Source: Candidatus Pacearchaeota archaeon (GTDB taxonomy: Archaea; Nanobdellota; Nanobdellia; Pacearchaeales; GW2011-AR1). Taken from it: a DNA stretch of 10,244 nt. Position 1 is the first letter of the stretch; every line of letters begins with the position of its first letter. The stretch spans positions 1-10,244 of the forward strand of contig JACPLS010000044.1 in assembly GCA_016186375.1 (NCBI GenBank), given 5' to 3'. Below, in pieces: positions 1-7,048 of the stretch. The notes under the pieces are model-generated. The model did no database searches. It worked only from the letters and a program-made list of their open reading frames with translations, and was not told where the DNA came from. Made by a program: the position numbers and the translations under genes.

Positions 1-117
1 CCAACCCGACCTGCGACAACAAGGCCTCAGACAATGCCACAAAAACGCGCACCACCATCTCAAAAAGACAGAGAGTTTGAAGAAACATTGAAAAAACTTA
101 AAGATATGAGTAAGTGA
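1..117 (+). CDS. 3' end of an unidentified gene (partial)
   Basis: An open frame enters from the left edge and ends at TGA (115-117), giving the last 38 residues of a protein. The visible part starts rich in proline, threonine, arginine and glutamine and finishes as a short charged helix (DREFEETLKKLKDMSK). No fold or family can be recognised from this much. The GC-richer first 50 bases contrast with the AT-rich DNA that follows, which fits a disordered Pro/Arg-rich tail. The true start lies outside the window. An ATG at 34 is in frame, but nothing suggests it is the start. Confidence 0.55.
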   Translation, partial: PTRPATTRPQTMPQKRAPPSQKDREFEETLKKLKDMSK

Positions 118-470
118 AAAGATTTTTTTCTTGCTCATCTACTATAAGATTCTTCTTGGTATCATAATTATTAGTTATTGTACATAGAAATTGATTATAA
201 CAGTTTAAGGGGTTAATAGATTGTTTTTCTTAAAATCTGCTAATTTTTTTAATGAATCAAAAAATCTTTTTTTTGCACATTTATAGTGGAGTTTCAATTT
301 TAAAAAATTTCTTAAAATAGTTGTAATGTTCAGAATTAAATAAAGATAAATCGCTTTATGAAAATTTATATAAATGTCTACCTATTTTCTTGACAAAAAC
401 TCAAGTATATAATGCAAAATTATTCTTGGATCGCCACAATCATTAAATAAATAAGTAAACTTGAACTGGA
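118..470. other. 353-base non-coding gap
   Basis: This very AT-rich stretch has no convincing ORF, tRNA or strong hairpin. T-runs just after the preceding stop (about 124-131) and near 266-275 could end transcription, since archaeal termination often needs only oligo-T. A TATA-like stretch at 364-372 (TTTATATAA) and another at 404-411 are unassigned; they could start a short leader or RNA, but no product is visible. Confidence 0.4.
443..450 (+). promoter_or_regulatory. TATA box of the 471-722 gene
   Basis: TTAAATAA is centred about 24.5 bases before the ATG at 471, the spacing expected if transcription starts at or next to the start codon (leaderless). There is no Shine-Dalgarno motif before the ATG, which agrees with this. 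Confidence 0.5.
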
Positions 471-722
471 ATGAGAATTCGCGTAAAAAAAATATCTCCG
501 ATAAGGGAAGTAACAAGAACGGATGTTGAAGGAACAATTGATGATGTTGTTATGCACGAAGATTTTGTTGACCCTAAAAAAAGAAATGTTGAAGTTTTTT
601 TCAAAGGAAGAGAAGGATCAGGAATTTTAAACTTTAGTTATGAAGAGTTTAATGGATTAATGAAATATATTACTCCCTCTTTGAAGCTTGTCAAAAAAAG
701 CAAGGTTATTAAAGAAAAATAA
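471..722 (+). CDS. Small unknown protein, 83 aa
   Basis: I do not recognise this protein. It is a small soluble polypeptide, basic at both ends, with alternating hydrophobic/charged segments that look like beta strands in the middle (NVEVFFKGREGSGILNFSYEEF) and a lysine-rich C-terminus. There is no signal peptide, membrane segment or cysteine. The ATG at 471 is preferred because a TATA box lies about 25 bases upstream and no ribosome-binding site is present, so it is probably a leaderless transcript. It lies 40 bases before the anchored secreted-protein gene on the same strand, but that gene has its own TATA box, so the two need not be an operon. Confidence 0.7.
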   Translation: MRIRVKKISPIREVTRTDVEGTIDDVVMHEDFVDPKKRNVEVFFKGREGSGILNFSYEEFNGLMKYITPSLKLVKKSKVIKEK

Positions 723-733
723 AAGACGGCAGA

Positions 734-741
734 TTTATATA
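734..741 (+). promoter_or_regulatory. TATA box that fixes the start at 763
   Basis: TTTATATA is centred 25.5 bases before the ATG at 763. It supports a leaderless start at 763 rather than the in-frame ATG at 688, which would place this promoter inside the gene. Confidence 0.65.
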
Positions 742-762
742 ACTCTTGTTTCTTTAAAATAT

Positions 763-2049
763 ATGGAGAGGAGATTATTATCTATTGTCGCGTTTATCCT
801 GTTTAGTATAATATTATCAAGTACAAATACAATGGCAATAACAACAGATCTGCACCCTAGCTATGAATCAAGAGAAACGGCAATAGTTAAATTGTCTGGA
901 AATATTTTAGAGCCTATAGATTCAAAACAAATTGCTTTTTTGCGAGGCCATGTTGAAGTGCCATTTATTTATGATTTTAAGAATTTGAATGGAAGCTATT
1001 ATTTATGGGCAATAATGCCTCAAACAAAGGGCAATTATACTCTAAGAATTAAAGATATTGCAACAACCGTTTCTGGAGAAAATAAAAAAATAAATTTTGA
1101 GCAGAATTTTTCTGTTGATGGAAATATGACTAATTATAATATTGAACCTGGTTTTGTAGTTGTGAATGGAGATTTTAACATGGATGTTAATTTATTTGAA
1201 GATTTTGACAGAATAATCAGTTTAGATTATCCAATTAGGAAAGATATTACAATTAAACCTGGCAAGAATATTGTTAATTTTCCTTTTGATGATTCTGGTG
1301 GAACAGAACTAATAATAATTCATCTTGGAAAATATTCTATTCCTGTTTACATTATGAGCAACAACCCTCCTAGAGTAATTAAAGGGCCTATTGTTCTAAT
1401 TCCTATTAGAATTGAGAATGTACATTTAATTTCAGAAAAAAATATCTTTTATTCTTTTGAAATTTCTAACTCTTTGGAAAGAGAGCTAACGGATATACAA
1501 ATATCTTATAATAAAGATGTTTTTTCAATTGTACCTCAAACAAAATCAATTAATCTTGCACCTAGAGAAAGGGCGCAATTTAACATAACTTTGAAGAAGA
1601 ATTTAAGAGAAGGAATTTATGAGCAGATATTAATCCAATCAGAGAAGGACAATATTTCATTATCATTGCCGGTTTATATTAATTTTACTGAAAATATTAG
1701 TGAACTTATTGTGCTAAGAAATTTAACAGAGAGAAACTTAAGCATTAAAGATAATGGAAGCAAGGTATCTATTACAGAGAGATTTTATTGTTCTGAACTC
1801 GGAGGAAAATTATGCCTATCAGATGAAAAATGTGATGGAAAGGAGACAGAAAGCCTAGATGGAAAGTGCTGTATAGGATCATGCGCTATTGAAGCAGGTG
1901 GCTCAAAATGGGTTGGATACTTAATAGCTGCTATCGCTCTTTTAATATTAATTTATATTTATTATAAATATAGAAAAGCTAAACCTGGTGCTTCTATATT
2001 GGAAAAGAAGATGACCTTGCCTTTGTCATCTGAAAAGAAGATTCCTTAG
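763..2049 (+). CDS. Secreted, C-terminally anchored protein with six-Cys motif
   Basis: A 428-residue surface protein of unknown function. Residues 1-25 form a signal peptide (MERRLLSIVAFILFSIILSS then TNTMA). Residues about 26-335 are beta-rich, resembling tandem Ig-like/CARDB-type domains, with many N-x-S/T sites. A compact cysteine motif follows: C343, C351, C357, C369-C370, C374, with a CCIGSC core, probably disulfide-bonded outside the cell. A membrane helix starts at W383 (WVGYLIAAIALLILIYIYY) and a basic tail of about 25 residues ends the protein, so the bulk lies outside and the tail inside. The frame is open back to an ATG at 688, but starting there would bury the signal peptide behind 25 basic residues and overlap the previous gene. 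The TATA box at 734-741 also favours 763. It converges with the next minus-strand gene. Confidence 0.75.
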   Translation: MERRLLSIVAFILFSIILSSTNTMAITTDLHPSYESRETAIVKLSGNILEPIDSKQIAFLRGHVEVPFIYDFKNLNGSYYLWAIMPQTKGNYTLRIKDIATTVSGENKKINFEQNFSVDGNMTNYNIEPGFVVVNGDFNMDVNLFEDFDRIISLDYPIRKDITIKPGKNIVNFPFDDSGGTELIIIHLGKYSIPVYIMSNNPPRVIKGPIVLIPIRIENVHLISEKNIFYSFEISNSLERELTDIQISYNKDVFSIVPQTKSINLAPRERAQFNITLKKNLREGIYEQILIQSEKDNISLSLPVYINFTENISELIVLRNLTERNLSIKDNGSKVSITERFYCSELGGKLCLSDEKCDGKETESLDGKCCIGSCAIEAGGSKWVGYLIAAIALLILIYIYYKYRKAKPGASILEKKMTLPLSSEKKIP

Positions 2050-2096
2050 GTTTTATTATTAGTTTTACTTATTTTTGGTATTAAATAATTGTTTAT
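2050..2096. terminator. AT-rich convergent intergenic terminator region
   Basis: These 47 bases separate two convergent stop codons. The plus strand carries several T-clusters (TTTTATTATTAGTTTTACTT), enough for archaeal oligo-T termination. There is no clear hairpin. Confidence 0.35.
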
Positions 2097-2963
2097 CTAT
2101 AATTCTTTCAATCGCGAAACATCCTTAATTTTAACTTGGTAAATATTTTTCTTTTCTTTAAAAACCCCAAAAAGAAAATAATTATGAAACGTACTTAGAT
2201 GTTGACAATCAAGTATTAATTCCTTTTCTCCCAAATATAAAATTGTATCTCTCTGTATGGGATTATCAAGTGATTCCTCACCTATTATTGAATCTTCAGC
2301 ATTAAGCCCTCTAATGTATGGACTCAATCCAAAATCATAAGCGAAACTTGCAATAATTTCTGCTCCTCTTCTGGTGAAAATAGTCTGTGCATAGTTATCT
2401 CTTATGAAACTACTTTTTGTATGTCTGCCTAACCTAAACTTTTCATTAGGTATAAATTTTAAATCATTATCATTTGAAATGTAAATTCCTTTTTCATTTT
2501 TTCTCCAATTTTCACTGTCAGATAAAATAGGAATTTGCATCTTCTCTGAATTCCAAGCTCTTTCGATATTGGAATCTACTAAAATACCTGATAAAGAATG
2601 ATTTTCTTCAAATTTTCCTTCAGGAATCCAAAGATTTCTTAGAGGTAAAATCACCATAGCTCTTGGAATTTCCCAATATTCATTTTCTGCGTCTCTTTTT
2701 CCATATATATTTTCCCATAGTTTTTCCCATTCTCTGTCTAAAGTGGAGTGACCTGAATTAATTGCTCTACGTATACCATAAAATAATACAGATATTTCCA
2801 ATCCATTTGATGGTCTCAATTCATCATATCCTCTAAGTTCATCAAAACAAGTGGATCTTGCCCCAAAAAATGGAGGATATGGATAGTTTATTCTTTTTTT
2901 GCCGTAAATGACATTTAAAACTGTAAAATACCTGTTGATGTAATCTGTTTCTATATTTATCAT
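2097..2963 (-). CDS. Unknown soluble protein, 288 aa
   Basis: I do not recognise this family. It is a soluble, mixed alpha/beta protein rich in aromatic residues and arginine, with no signal peptide or membrane segment. Visible landmarks are an N-terminal PYPPFFGARSTCFDELRGY stretch, a hydrophobic IPRAMVILPLRNLWIPEG segment near the middle, and FTRRGAEIIASFAYDFGLSP in the C-terminal half. Two cysteines are far apart, so no metal knuckle is evident. The start ATG (2961-2963) has no Shine-Dalgarno motif but has a TATA box about 25 bases upstream, so it is probably leaderless and transcribed separately from the gene before it on this strand. Its length is close to that of the unknown 5884-6717 protein, but I could not align the two convincingly. 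Confidence 0.7.
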   Translation of the reverse strand: MINIETDYINRYFTVLNVIYGKKRINYPYPPFFGARSTCFDELRGYDELRPSNGLEISVLFYGIRRAINSGHSTLDREWEKLWENIYGKRDAENEYWEIPRAMVILPLRNLWIPEGKFEENHSLSGILVDSNIERAWNSEKMQIPILSDSENWRKNEKGIYISNDNDLKFIPNEKFRLGRHTKSSFIRDNYAQTIFTRRGAEIIASFAYDFGLSPYIRGLNAEDSIIGEESLDNPIQRDTILYLGEKELILDCQHLSTFHNYFLFGVFKEKKNIYQVKIKDVSRLKEL

Positions 2964-2983
2964 TTAATTTTATAATTGATTAT

Positions 2984-2991
2984 TTTTTAAA
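2984..2991 (-). promoter_or_regulatory. TATA box of the 2963-2097 gene
   Basis: Read on the minus strand this is TTTAAAAA, centred about 24.5 bases before the ATG ending at 2963. The position fits a leaderless start. Confidence 0.5.
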
Positions 2992-3040
2992 CTTATAGAT
3001 AAAAAATGATATACAATTAATAAGGTTAATTATATTGGTT

Positions 3041-3547
3041 TTATTTCTTCTTCCCTTTCTTTTTCTTGGAGATTTGTTTATCAGTTTTTTCTTCTTGTTG
3101 AGCTTGGAGGGGCTGCATTAATTTTTTAAGCTCGAGTGGAGCAACTTCCTGCAATTTTTGTATAAGTATATTGCGCTCTGCAATCATTCTTTTTGCAATT
3201 GCGTCATAATCATGAAGGCGAGATGCTAATTTATTTGCTAAAATATTAAGTTCATCGTTTCTTAAATTGATCCTTTCAGGAGAAATTAGTTCTATGTGTG
3301 ATGGCATATATGTGAACAGAATACCGAAAAAATAATCTAAAGAATCTAACTCTAAGGTTAATTCGGCGAAAGAAGTAAAGAGTTCCTTTGAATCCTTGAC
3401 TTTAATTATGGGATGAACAACCTGATCAATAATTTTTACTCCTTGCTCATTTCCTAATTTGACAATAAGCCCTTGTAATGCATTTAAAACGTTTTCCTTT
3501 GGCTTGCCAAGAATTTCAAGAATCACTGTGGCGTTAATTTTTTCCAT
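3041..3547 (-). CDS. Conserved-looking hypothetical protein with lysine-rich tail, 168 aa
   Basis: A small cytoplasmic protein of unassigned function. The N-terminal part (about 1-80) looks like a compact alpha/beta domain (NATVILEILGKPKENVLNAL then strands around KIIDQVV and FAELTLELDSL). The second half (about 95-140) is mainly helical (ELNILANKLASRLHDYDAIA and following), and the protein ends in a disordered basic tail, KKKKGKKK. I have the impression of a DPANN-wide hypothetical family, but cannot name one. Unlike its leaderless neighbours it has a good Shine-Dalgarno site (AAGGAGAT on the minus strand, nine bases after GGAG to the ATG). It lies 43 bases after the stop of the anchored surface-protein gene and may be the last gene of that operon, or be read from the TATA-like box at 3588-3595. 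Confidence 0.7.
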   Translation of the reverse strand: MEKINATVILEILGKPKENVLNALQGLIVKLGNEQGVKIIDQVVHPIIKVKDSKELFTSFAELTLELDSLDYFFGILFTYMPSHIELISPERINLRNDELNILANKLASRLHDYDAIAKRMIAERNILIQKLQEVAPLELKKLMQPLQAQQEEKTDKQISKKKKGKKK

Positions 3548-3552
3548 TTATT

Positions 3553-3595
3553 ATATCTCCTTAATCCTAATTAGGGAGAAAGAGAGATTTTTAAA
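3553..3595 (-). promoter_or_regulatory. TATA-like box and Shine-Dalgarno site of the 3547-3041 gene
   Basis: On the minus strand TTTAAAAA (3588-3595) overlaps the stop codon of the upstream gene and predicts a transcript start near 3565. The sequence AAGGAGAT follows at about 3556-3563, placed correctly before the ATG at 3547. This is one of the few clear ribosome-binding sites in the window. Confidence 0.45.
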
Positions 3596-4436
3596 GTTTC
3601 CTCAAAGCTAAGAGAATTGTAACTAATATTGCAAATATAGAAAAAGCCAATAATAAGTAAAGAGGTAAAGAACTTTCTTTTGTAATTAAAGTGGAAGATG
3701 ATTTTATCTTATCTTTTATAGGATTATTTAGGATAATCTTGCCTTCATCTACTTCAGCTTGAAGTGTATTATTTAAATATTGATAATTAATTTTTGAATA
3801 ATTCACAGAAGATAAATCAGGAGAATCTCTGTTATCTATATCTTTGTCTTCGTTGTTATTGTCTTTATCCGTAACAACATTTTTACCATTGTTTTCTTTT
3901 TCATCATCATTATTTTTATCTTTGCTATTATCCTTTTCTTCATCATTTGTATTTTTATAATTGTTTGCTGATTCTGAATTGGAGTTTGAATTGGAATTTT
4001 GATTTGAGTTTGAATTTGAATTTTGTGCAGAAAAACTATCTGACAAAGAAGTATCTTCTACTTCTATTTTTGAACATAATTCATTAGATGTGGTTTTCTC
4101 TGATTTTCTTAACTTTACACATATATCAAAAGAGCCATAGGCTTTAGTAACTCTAACGGAATATTCTGTTCGAGAAGGAAATGACTCTTTGACAAAGTAA
4201 AAAGAACTTTTCCAACTTTGATCGTATATCTCGGATATAACTTTGTCATTAAAATCTTTTACATAAATTTTGACATCAAAAACTTCGGTTGTTGACGCGA
4301 AGACTTTTACTTTAAACTCCTCATTTAGTTTTACGGAAGAAGGTGAATTAAAACTAAATTCCAGAGCATTTGCTAAATTTACTAAAAATAGAAAGATAAA
4401 TGCCATAAATATAAATTTAATAACCGTATGTTTCAT
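3591..4436 (-). CDS. Membrane-anchored surface protein with Ig-like domain and Asn/Ser linker
   Basis: A 281-residue extracellular protein held by a C-terminal helix. Residues 1-24 are a signal peptide ending LANA. Residues about 25-128 form a beta-sandwich-like domain; C106 and C121 could pair. Residues about 135-205 are low-complexity: an Asn/Ser repeat (SNSNSNQNSNSNSNS) followed by Lys/Asp/Glu/Asn-rich sequence, probably a disordered stalk. Residues 257-278 are a transmembrane helix followed by RKL. The gene overlaps the 3' end of the nuclease gene by 20 bases, a sign of co-transcription and coupled translation. Only a weak AAGGA lies upstream of the ATG. A surface or adhesion role is inferred from architecture alone; the overlap with a secreted nuclease gene suggests they act together at the cell surface. 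Confidence 0.75.
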   Translation of the reverse strand: MKHTVIKFIFMAFIFLFLVNLANALEFSFNSPSSVKLNEEFKVKVFASTTEVFDVKIYVKDFNDKVISEIYDQSWKSSFYFVKESFPSRTEYSVRVTKAYGSFDICVKLRKSEKTTSNELCSKIEVEDTSLSDSFSAQNSNSNSNQNSNSNSNSESANNYKNTNDEEKDNSKDKNNDDEKENNGKNVVTDKDNNNEDKDIDNRDSPDLSSVNYSKINYQYLNNTLQAEVDEGKIILNNPIKDKIKSSSTLITKESSLPLYLLLAFSIFAILVTILLALRKL

Positions 4437-5172
4437 GGTGAGCTATTTTTCCTTCTTTATCAAATAGATATAAAGTGTCCCGATCATTGTTCCAGATATT
4501 TGTTTTTGAATTCCAGAAAACATCTTTACCTTTATCCTTTCCCTCTGAAGTAAAGAGAGTCAAGGATTCAGATTCCTGAAGGGTGATGTTTCTAAAAATA
4601 TAGGTTTTTCTGCTTTCGTCTTTTAGCATCCAGAGATTCATGTTAATTTGAGGACATAGATTTTCTATAACTACAAATTCTTCATTTTTATTTATATGTG
4701 TTGAGAAACATCCATAATAAGATGAATGAGACCAGATTCCTCTTCCTTCATTTATGGCTTTATTTTCTGCCTCAGAAAAAGACGTTAGCTCTGATTCAGA
4801 AACAAGGAATTTTGAGGCCATACCATTTTCTACTAGATTCTTATTTATATATTCAGAAGAATATAATCTCACAAGTAACCTATGATACTTATCACTTCCT
4901 GAGATTTCCATTTCAAGCGTTTTATTAACAAAAGAATTTAGATAATTCTTAGATAATAAGTGCAATGATGAACTTTTTTCAGGAGCATTAATATTTAAAA
5001 GTCTGACAGTCTGTCCTTCTGCTGTTACCAATGTATCGCCATCAATTACTCTAGCAACTGTTATCAATGTTCTATTTTCTGAACTCTTTGAAATTGATGA
5101 TAAAACAAAGAGAGATGAAGCTATTAAACCTGTAATTATAATAGCTATGATAAAAGAGTATTTCTTATCCAC
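4417..5172 (-). CDS. Membrane-anchored thermonuclease (SNase) with C-terminal lamin-tail domain
   Basis: A predicted extracellular nuclease. Numbering from the upstream TTG at 5178, residues 8-28 are an N-terminal membrane anchor or uncleaved signal. Residues about 38-160 are an SNase domain: VIDGDTL (D46, D48, T49), VRLLNINAPEK (R59, N64, E67) and DKYHRLLVRLY (R100). These match Staphylococcus nuclease D19/D21, R35, E43 and R87; the usual second calcium-binding Asp (D40) is Asn here and T41 is Ala. Residues about 163-253 are a lamin-tail domain (FVVIENLC...NLWMLKD...DVFWN...NIWNNDRDTLYLFD). The start is likely GTG at 5170-5172, because GAGGT lies eight bases before it but only two before the TTG at 5178. 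That GTG overlaps the deacylase stop by eight bases, indicating coupling. DNA or RNA scavenging is the likely role. Confidence 0.85.
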   Translation of the reverse strand: MDKKYSFIIAIIITGLIASSLFVLSSISKSSENRTLITVARVIDGDTLVTAEGQTVRLLNINAPEKSSSLHLLSKNYLNSFVNKTLEMEISGSDKYHRLLVRLYSSEYINKNLVENGMASKFLVSESELTSFSEAENKAINEGRGIWSHSSYYGCFSTHINKNEEFVVIENLCPQINMNLWMLKDESRKTYIFRNITLQESESLTLFTSEGKDKGKDVFWNSKTNIWNNDRDTLYLFDKEGKIAHHETYGY

Positions 5173-5644
5173 AATCAATTACCTCTATTTTGTTTTTTAA
5201 TGAATATACAAATTTCTCAAGATCTTTATGGCTTACAACTAATGTAGAAGTATTAATATTAGGATGAAAATCTGCTATGGGTGAAGACCATATTTCATTG
5301 TCAATTACCAAAATAATATTTCTTTTTGCATAGATCATACAAAATAAAGAAACACTTCCTGGAGTAATATTCAATTGTTCTTTAAGTTCTTCAGGAGAAG
5401 CAAAATTAAGCTCTTTAAGGTTAAAATGCTTTCTAAGAGATTTAGTATTGAGGCGTTTTTCTCCGGGCAGAGAAACTAAGTAAAAATTATTATTTTCATC
5501 TCTCAAGAAAAGGTTTTTTGACCTAATTCCAGGTATATTTTTAGTTACTTTATCTGACTCTGCGACAGTATAAACAGCAGGATGCTCAAATATTTTATAC
5601 AAGATATTGTGTTTTTCTAGATATTTTTTCAATTTTTCATCCAT
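5165..5644 (-). CDS. YbaK/ProX-type aminoacyl-tRNA deacylase
   Basis: A 159-residue single-domain protein of the YbaK/EbsC superfamily, which hydrolyses mischarged tRNA in trans (for example Ala- or Cys-tRNAPro). Recognisable elements, in order: EHPAVYTVAESDKV (H21, E29), IRSKNLFLRDEN with the conserved Lys-Asn (K43-N44), the GEKRLNTKSL segment, ASPEELKEQLNITPGSVSLF with the pGSvS turn (G96), LVIDNEIW (D115), and the C-terminal ADFHPNINTSTLVVS (H127-P128-N129). This pattern is closest to the freestanding ProX/PrdX-like branch; the exact substrate cannot be set from sequence alone. It is the first gene of a tight minus-strand operon with the SNase gene. There is no ribosome-binding site, and a TATA-like box about 25 bases upstream suggests a leaderless transcript. 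A perfect inverted repeat overlaps that promoter. Confidence 0.88.
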   Translation of the reverse strand: MDEKLKKYLEKHNILYKIFEHPAVYTVAESDKVTKNIPGIRSKNLFLRDENNNFYLVSLPGEKRLNTKSLRKHFNLKELNFASPEELKEQLNITPGSVSLFCMIYAKRNIILVIDNEIWSSPIADFHPNINTSTLVVSHKDLEKFVYSLKNKIEVIDCG

Positions 5645-5665
5645 TTGTCTTATATGACCTATGAG

Positions 5666-5677
5666 TTAATAAATAAA
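5666..5677 (-). promoter_or_regulatory. TATA-like box of the deacylase-nuclease operon
   Basis: Minus-strand TTTATTTATTAA ends about 21 bases before the ATG at 5644; its TTTATTAA part is centred 25.5 bases upstream, the same spacing as the other leaderless promoters here. It lies within the left arm of the inverted repeat. Confidence 0.45.
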
Positions 5678-5699
5678 GCGTTTTGCCGCTTTATTTATT
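5668..5699. repeat. Perfect 13-bp inverted repeat over the operon promoter
   Basis: AATAAATAAAGCG (5668-5680) and CGCTTTATTTATT (5687-5699) are exact reverse complements around a six-base spacer TTTTGC. The left arm contains the TATA-like box of the minus-strand operon. It could be an operator (a dimer-binding site), a cruciform, or a structured end of the neighbouring repeat element. Confidence 0.8.
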
Positions 5700-5786
5700 T
5701 AAAGTGTTTATTTTTGACAATTGTATTTGGATTTAATTAAAAACTTATTAGGGAAGTTGTGGGGGGGAAGTAAGGATTTGGCGCGT
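5700..5786. repeat. Solo right end of the GCGCGC element family (E0)
   Basis: The stretch 5753-5785 matches the right end of element E1 (7711-7743) at 27 of 33 positions without gaps: GAAGTTGTG at one side and ATTTGGCGCG at the other. The rest of a right block (the GTTAGGT/GGAGATTAAGTG part) and any left end are absent to the left, so this is a truncated or solo end abutting the deacylase promoter. Confidence 0.7.
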
Positions 5787-5854
5787 TGTTTTTTGGTTTA
5801 CGAGGGTCGGCTCAGCTATTTTATCATCTCTATAAAATAGTAACAATAGAAAGG

Positions 5855-5862
5855 TTTAAATA
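5855..5862 (+). promoter_or_regulatory. TATA box of the 5884-6717 gene
   Basis: TTTAAATA is centred 25.5 bases before the ATG at 5884, predicting a leaderless transcript. No Shine-Dalgarno motif is present. Confidence 0.6.
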
Positions 5863-5883
5863 ATTATAAAGAGTCAAAAATAA

Positions 5884-6717
5884 ATGAATAATATGATTTA
5901 TGGACCTCAAATTGAGGGACTTGGAAAACTATGCTTGATATACGAACAAGTAGATATAGCAAGTTCATTTAAGGAATTGAATAAAATCGGAGCAGAACCT
6001 GCTAGTTGTAGAGACTATTTTACTGCAGTTAATAGAAGTCCTGAAAGTCAATTTGGATATCCTGCACTAACAGGTTTTAAGACGCCTTTATCTTCTGGAT
6101 GGATAAGAGAAGGATATGTCACCATTCCCAATGGTCCTACTTTACTAATCGCAAGTTCTCCTCTACTTAATTGTCTAGATAATCTCGTAAAAGATTTTAG
6201 ATTAAGGAGAGAGAAGGCTCAAAGAGATAAATGGCCCTTTAGAATGGGGACTAAAAGATATGGAAGACATCAAAAATTAGAAGAAGATTACGAAATAGGA
6301 CCATTTTACATAGAAGATGTTAGCACTTATATGGCTATTGCAAAAGAAGATGAGATCTTGCCTCCAGAGAAAAAAAGAATCTTAATTTTAAATGAATCGG
6401 ATTTTTCTGGAAAAAAAGACTCTGGAGGATGGATAAGCATAAATCCAAGAGATTTCTCTAGAGAAGATATTACAAGGTTTCTTTTTAGAGATGTAGCGAG
6501 TATATCTTTACAGAGGTTTCCACAATTTAATCAAGCATTAAGAGTTGGAATTACCATGCAAGAAGACATAACTAATTGGGAAGAAAAACTAAAATGTAAA
6601 ATAAGAAAACCATTTGCTAAACAATTATATTTTGATATGAATGAATTTATATTAAAAAACGCTTTTAGTTATGAATATTTGTCCAAAGGATTTATAGGAT
6701 TAAAACCTGAAAAATAG
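5884..6717 (+). CDS. Unknown soluble protein between two repeat elements, 277 aa
   Basis: I do not recognise this family. It is a soluble protein with no signal peptide or membrane helix. Visible landmarks are a Gly/Pro-containing N-terminus (IYGPQIEGLGKLCLIYEQ), SSGWIREGYVTIPNGPTLLI at about residues 70-90, a basic stretch around 103-130 (LRRERAQ-like helix then KRYGRHQK), and SGGWISINPRDFSREDITRF at about 180-200, followed by a helical C-terminal part. The ATG at 5884 has a TATA box 25.5 bases upstream; a second ATG three codons later is also possible. The gene is the sole occupant of the segment between the solo element end and E1, bracketed by short inverted and direct repeats, so it looks like a separately acquired module. 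Its base composition is like its neighbours. Confidence 0.68.
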   Translation: MNNMIYGPQIEGLGKLCLIYEQVDIASSFKELNKIGAEPASCRDYFTAVNRSPESQFGYPALTGFKTPLSSGWIREGYVTIPNGPTLLIASSPLLNCLDNLVKDFRLRREKAQRDKWPFRMGTKRYGRHQKLEEDYEIGPFYIEDVSTYMAIAKEDEILPPEKKRILILNESDFSGKKDSGGWISINPRDFSREDITRFLFRDVASISLQRFPQFNQALRVGITMQEDITNWEEKLKCKIRKPFAKQLYFDMNEFILKNAFSYEYLSKGFIGLKPEK

Positions 6718-6738
6718 ATTGGGGATATTTATTAACTA

Positions 6739-6775
6739 CTTGCCGAAGGCAAGATTCTATTTCGCTTTAGCGACC
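6739..6775 (+). terminator. Hairpin pair after the 5884-6717 gene
   Basis: CTTGCC-GAA-GGCAAG (6739-6753) is a perfect six-bp stem followed by a T-rich stretch and a second perfect hairpin, TCGC-TTTA-GCGA (6762-6773). Lying 22 bases after the stop codon, they could end or protect the transcript. CTTGC/GGCAAG also resembles a motif in the left block of E1 (6958-6975). Confidence 0.4.
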
Positions 6776-6802
6776 TCGAGCCGACCCCTGTTTTTTGATT
6801 TA

Positions 6803-7048
6803 GCGCGCCACAATTGGGTGGGTGAACAACTTCAGATATTAAAAACAACTGGAAATTTTGGTTAAGCATGATTAGACACCGAATGGCGCAAGGTTTTTCA
6901 GGAAATGTTTAAACGGAATGAGAAATCAATTATAAGAATTGCTAATTTATTTTTTCCTTGCGACCGAAAGGCAAGTAAGAGACTTCGTCTAATGGTTCAG
7001 GCTAAAAGAACTTCCAGCAAGTAATTTTTATAGAGCAATATTTAAAAT
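6803..7048 (+). repeat. Left conserved non-coding block of E1
   Basis: Shared with 8629-8878 in E2. Conserved parts, in order: ACAATTGGGTGGG (6810-6822); a 27-base identical segment at 6907-6933 beginning GTTTAAACGG and ending in a hairpin CAATT/AATTG (6927-6941); CGAAAGGCAAGT (6965-6976); and GTTCAGG (6995-7001) in the base of a small hairpin GTTC/GAAC. The distance from GTTCAGG to the TATA box (46 bases) is identical in both elements, and to the start codon nearly so (75 and 76). Confidence 0.7.
7041..7048 (+). promoter_or_regulatory. TATA box at the inner edge of the E1 left block
   Basis: TTTAAAAT is centred 25.5 bases before the ATG at 7070, so the element supplies a leaderless promoter to its own first gene. 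Confidence 0.6.

Larger units (their letters stand above)
5797..6801. repeat. Inverted and direct repeats bracketing the 5884-6717 gene
   Basis: GGGTCGGCTC (5804-5813) and GAGCCGACCC (about 6778-6787) form a 10-bp inverted pair around the gene. Outside them TGTTTTTTGGTTTA (about 5787-5800) and TGTTTTTTGATTTA (about 6789-6802) form a direct repeat with one mismatch, each abutting a GCGCG element end. Confidence 0.65.

Noticed and set aside
688..762. N-terminal extension of the 763-2049 protein starting at ATG 688
   Set aside because: It would overlap the preceding gene, put 25 basic residues before a good signal peptide, and place the TATA box inside the coding region.
2097..6717. Homology between the unknown 288-aa and 277-aa proteins
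   Set aside because: Lengths are similar, but no run of matching motifs in the same order could be found by eye.
6900..7010. tRNA or tRNA-like gene (GTTCAGG resembling a T-arm)
   Set aside because: No acceptor, D-arm or anticodon stem of the right lengths could be drawn on either strand.
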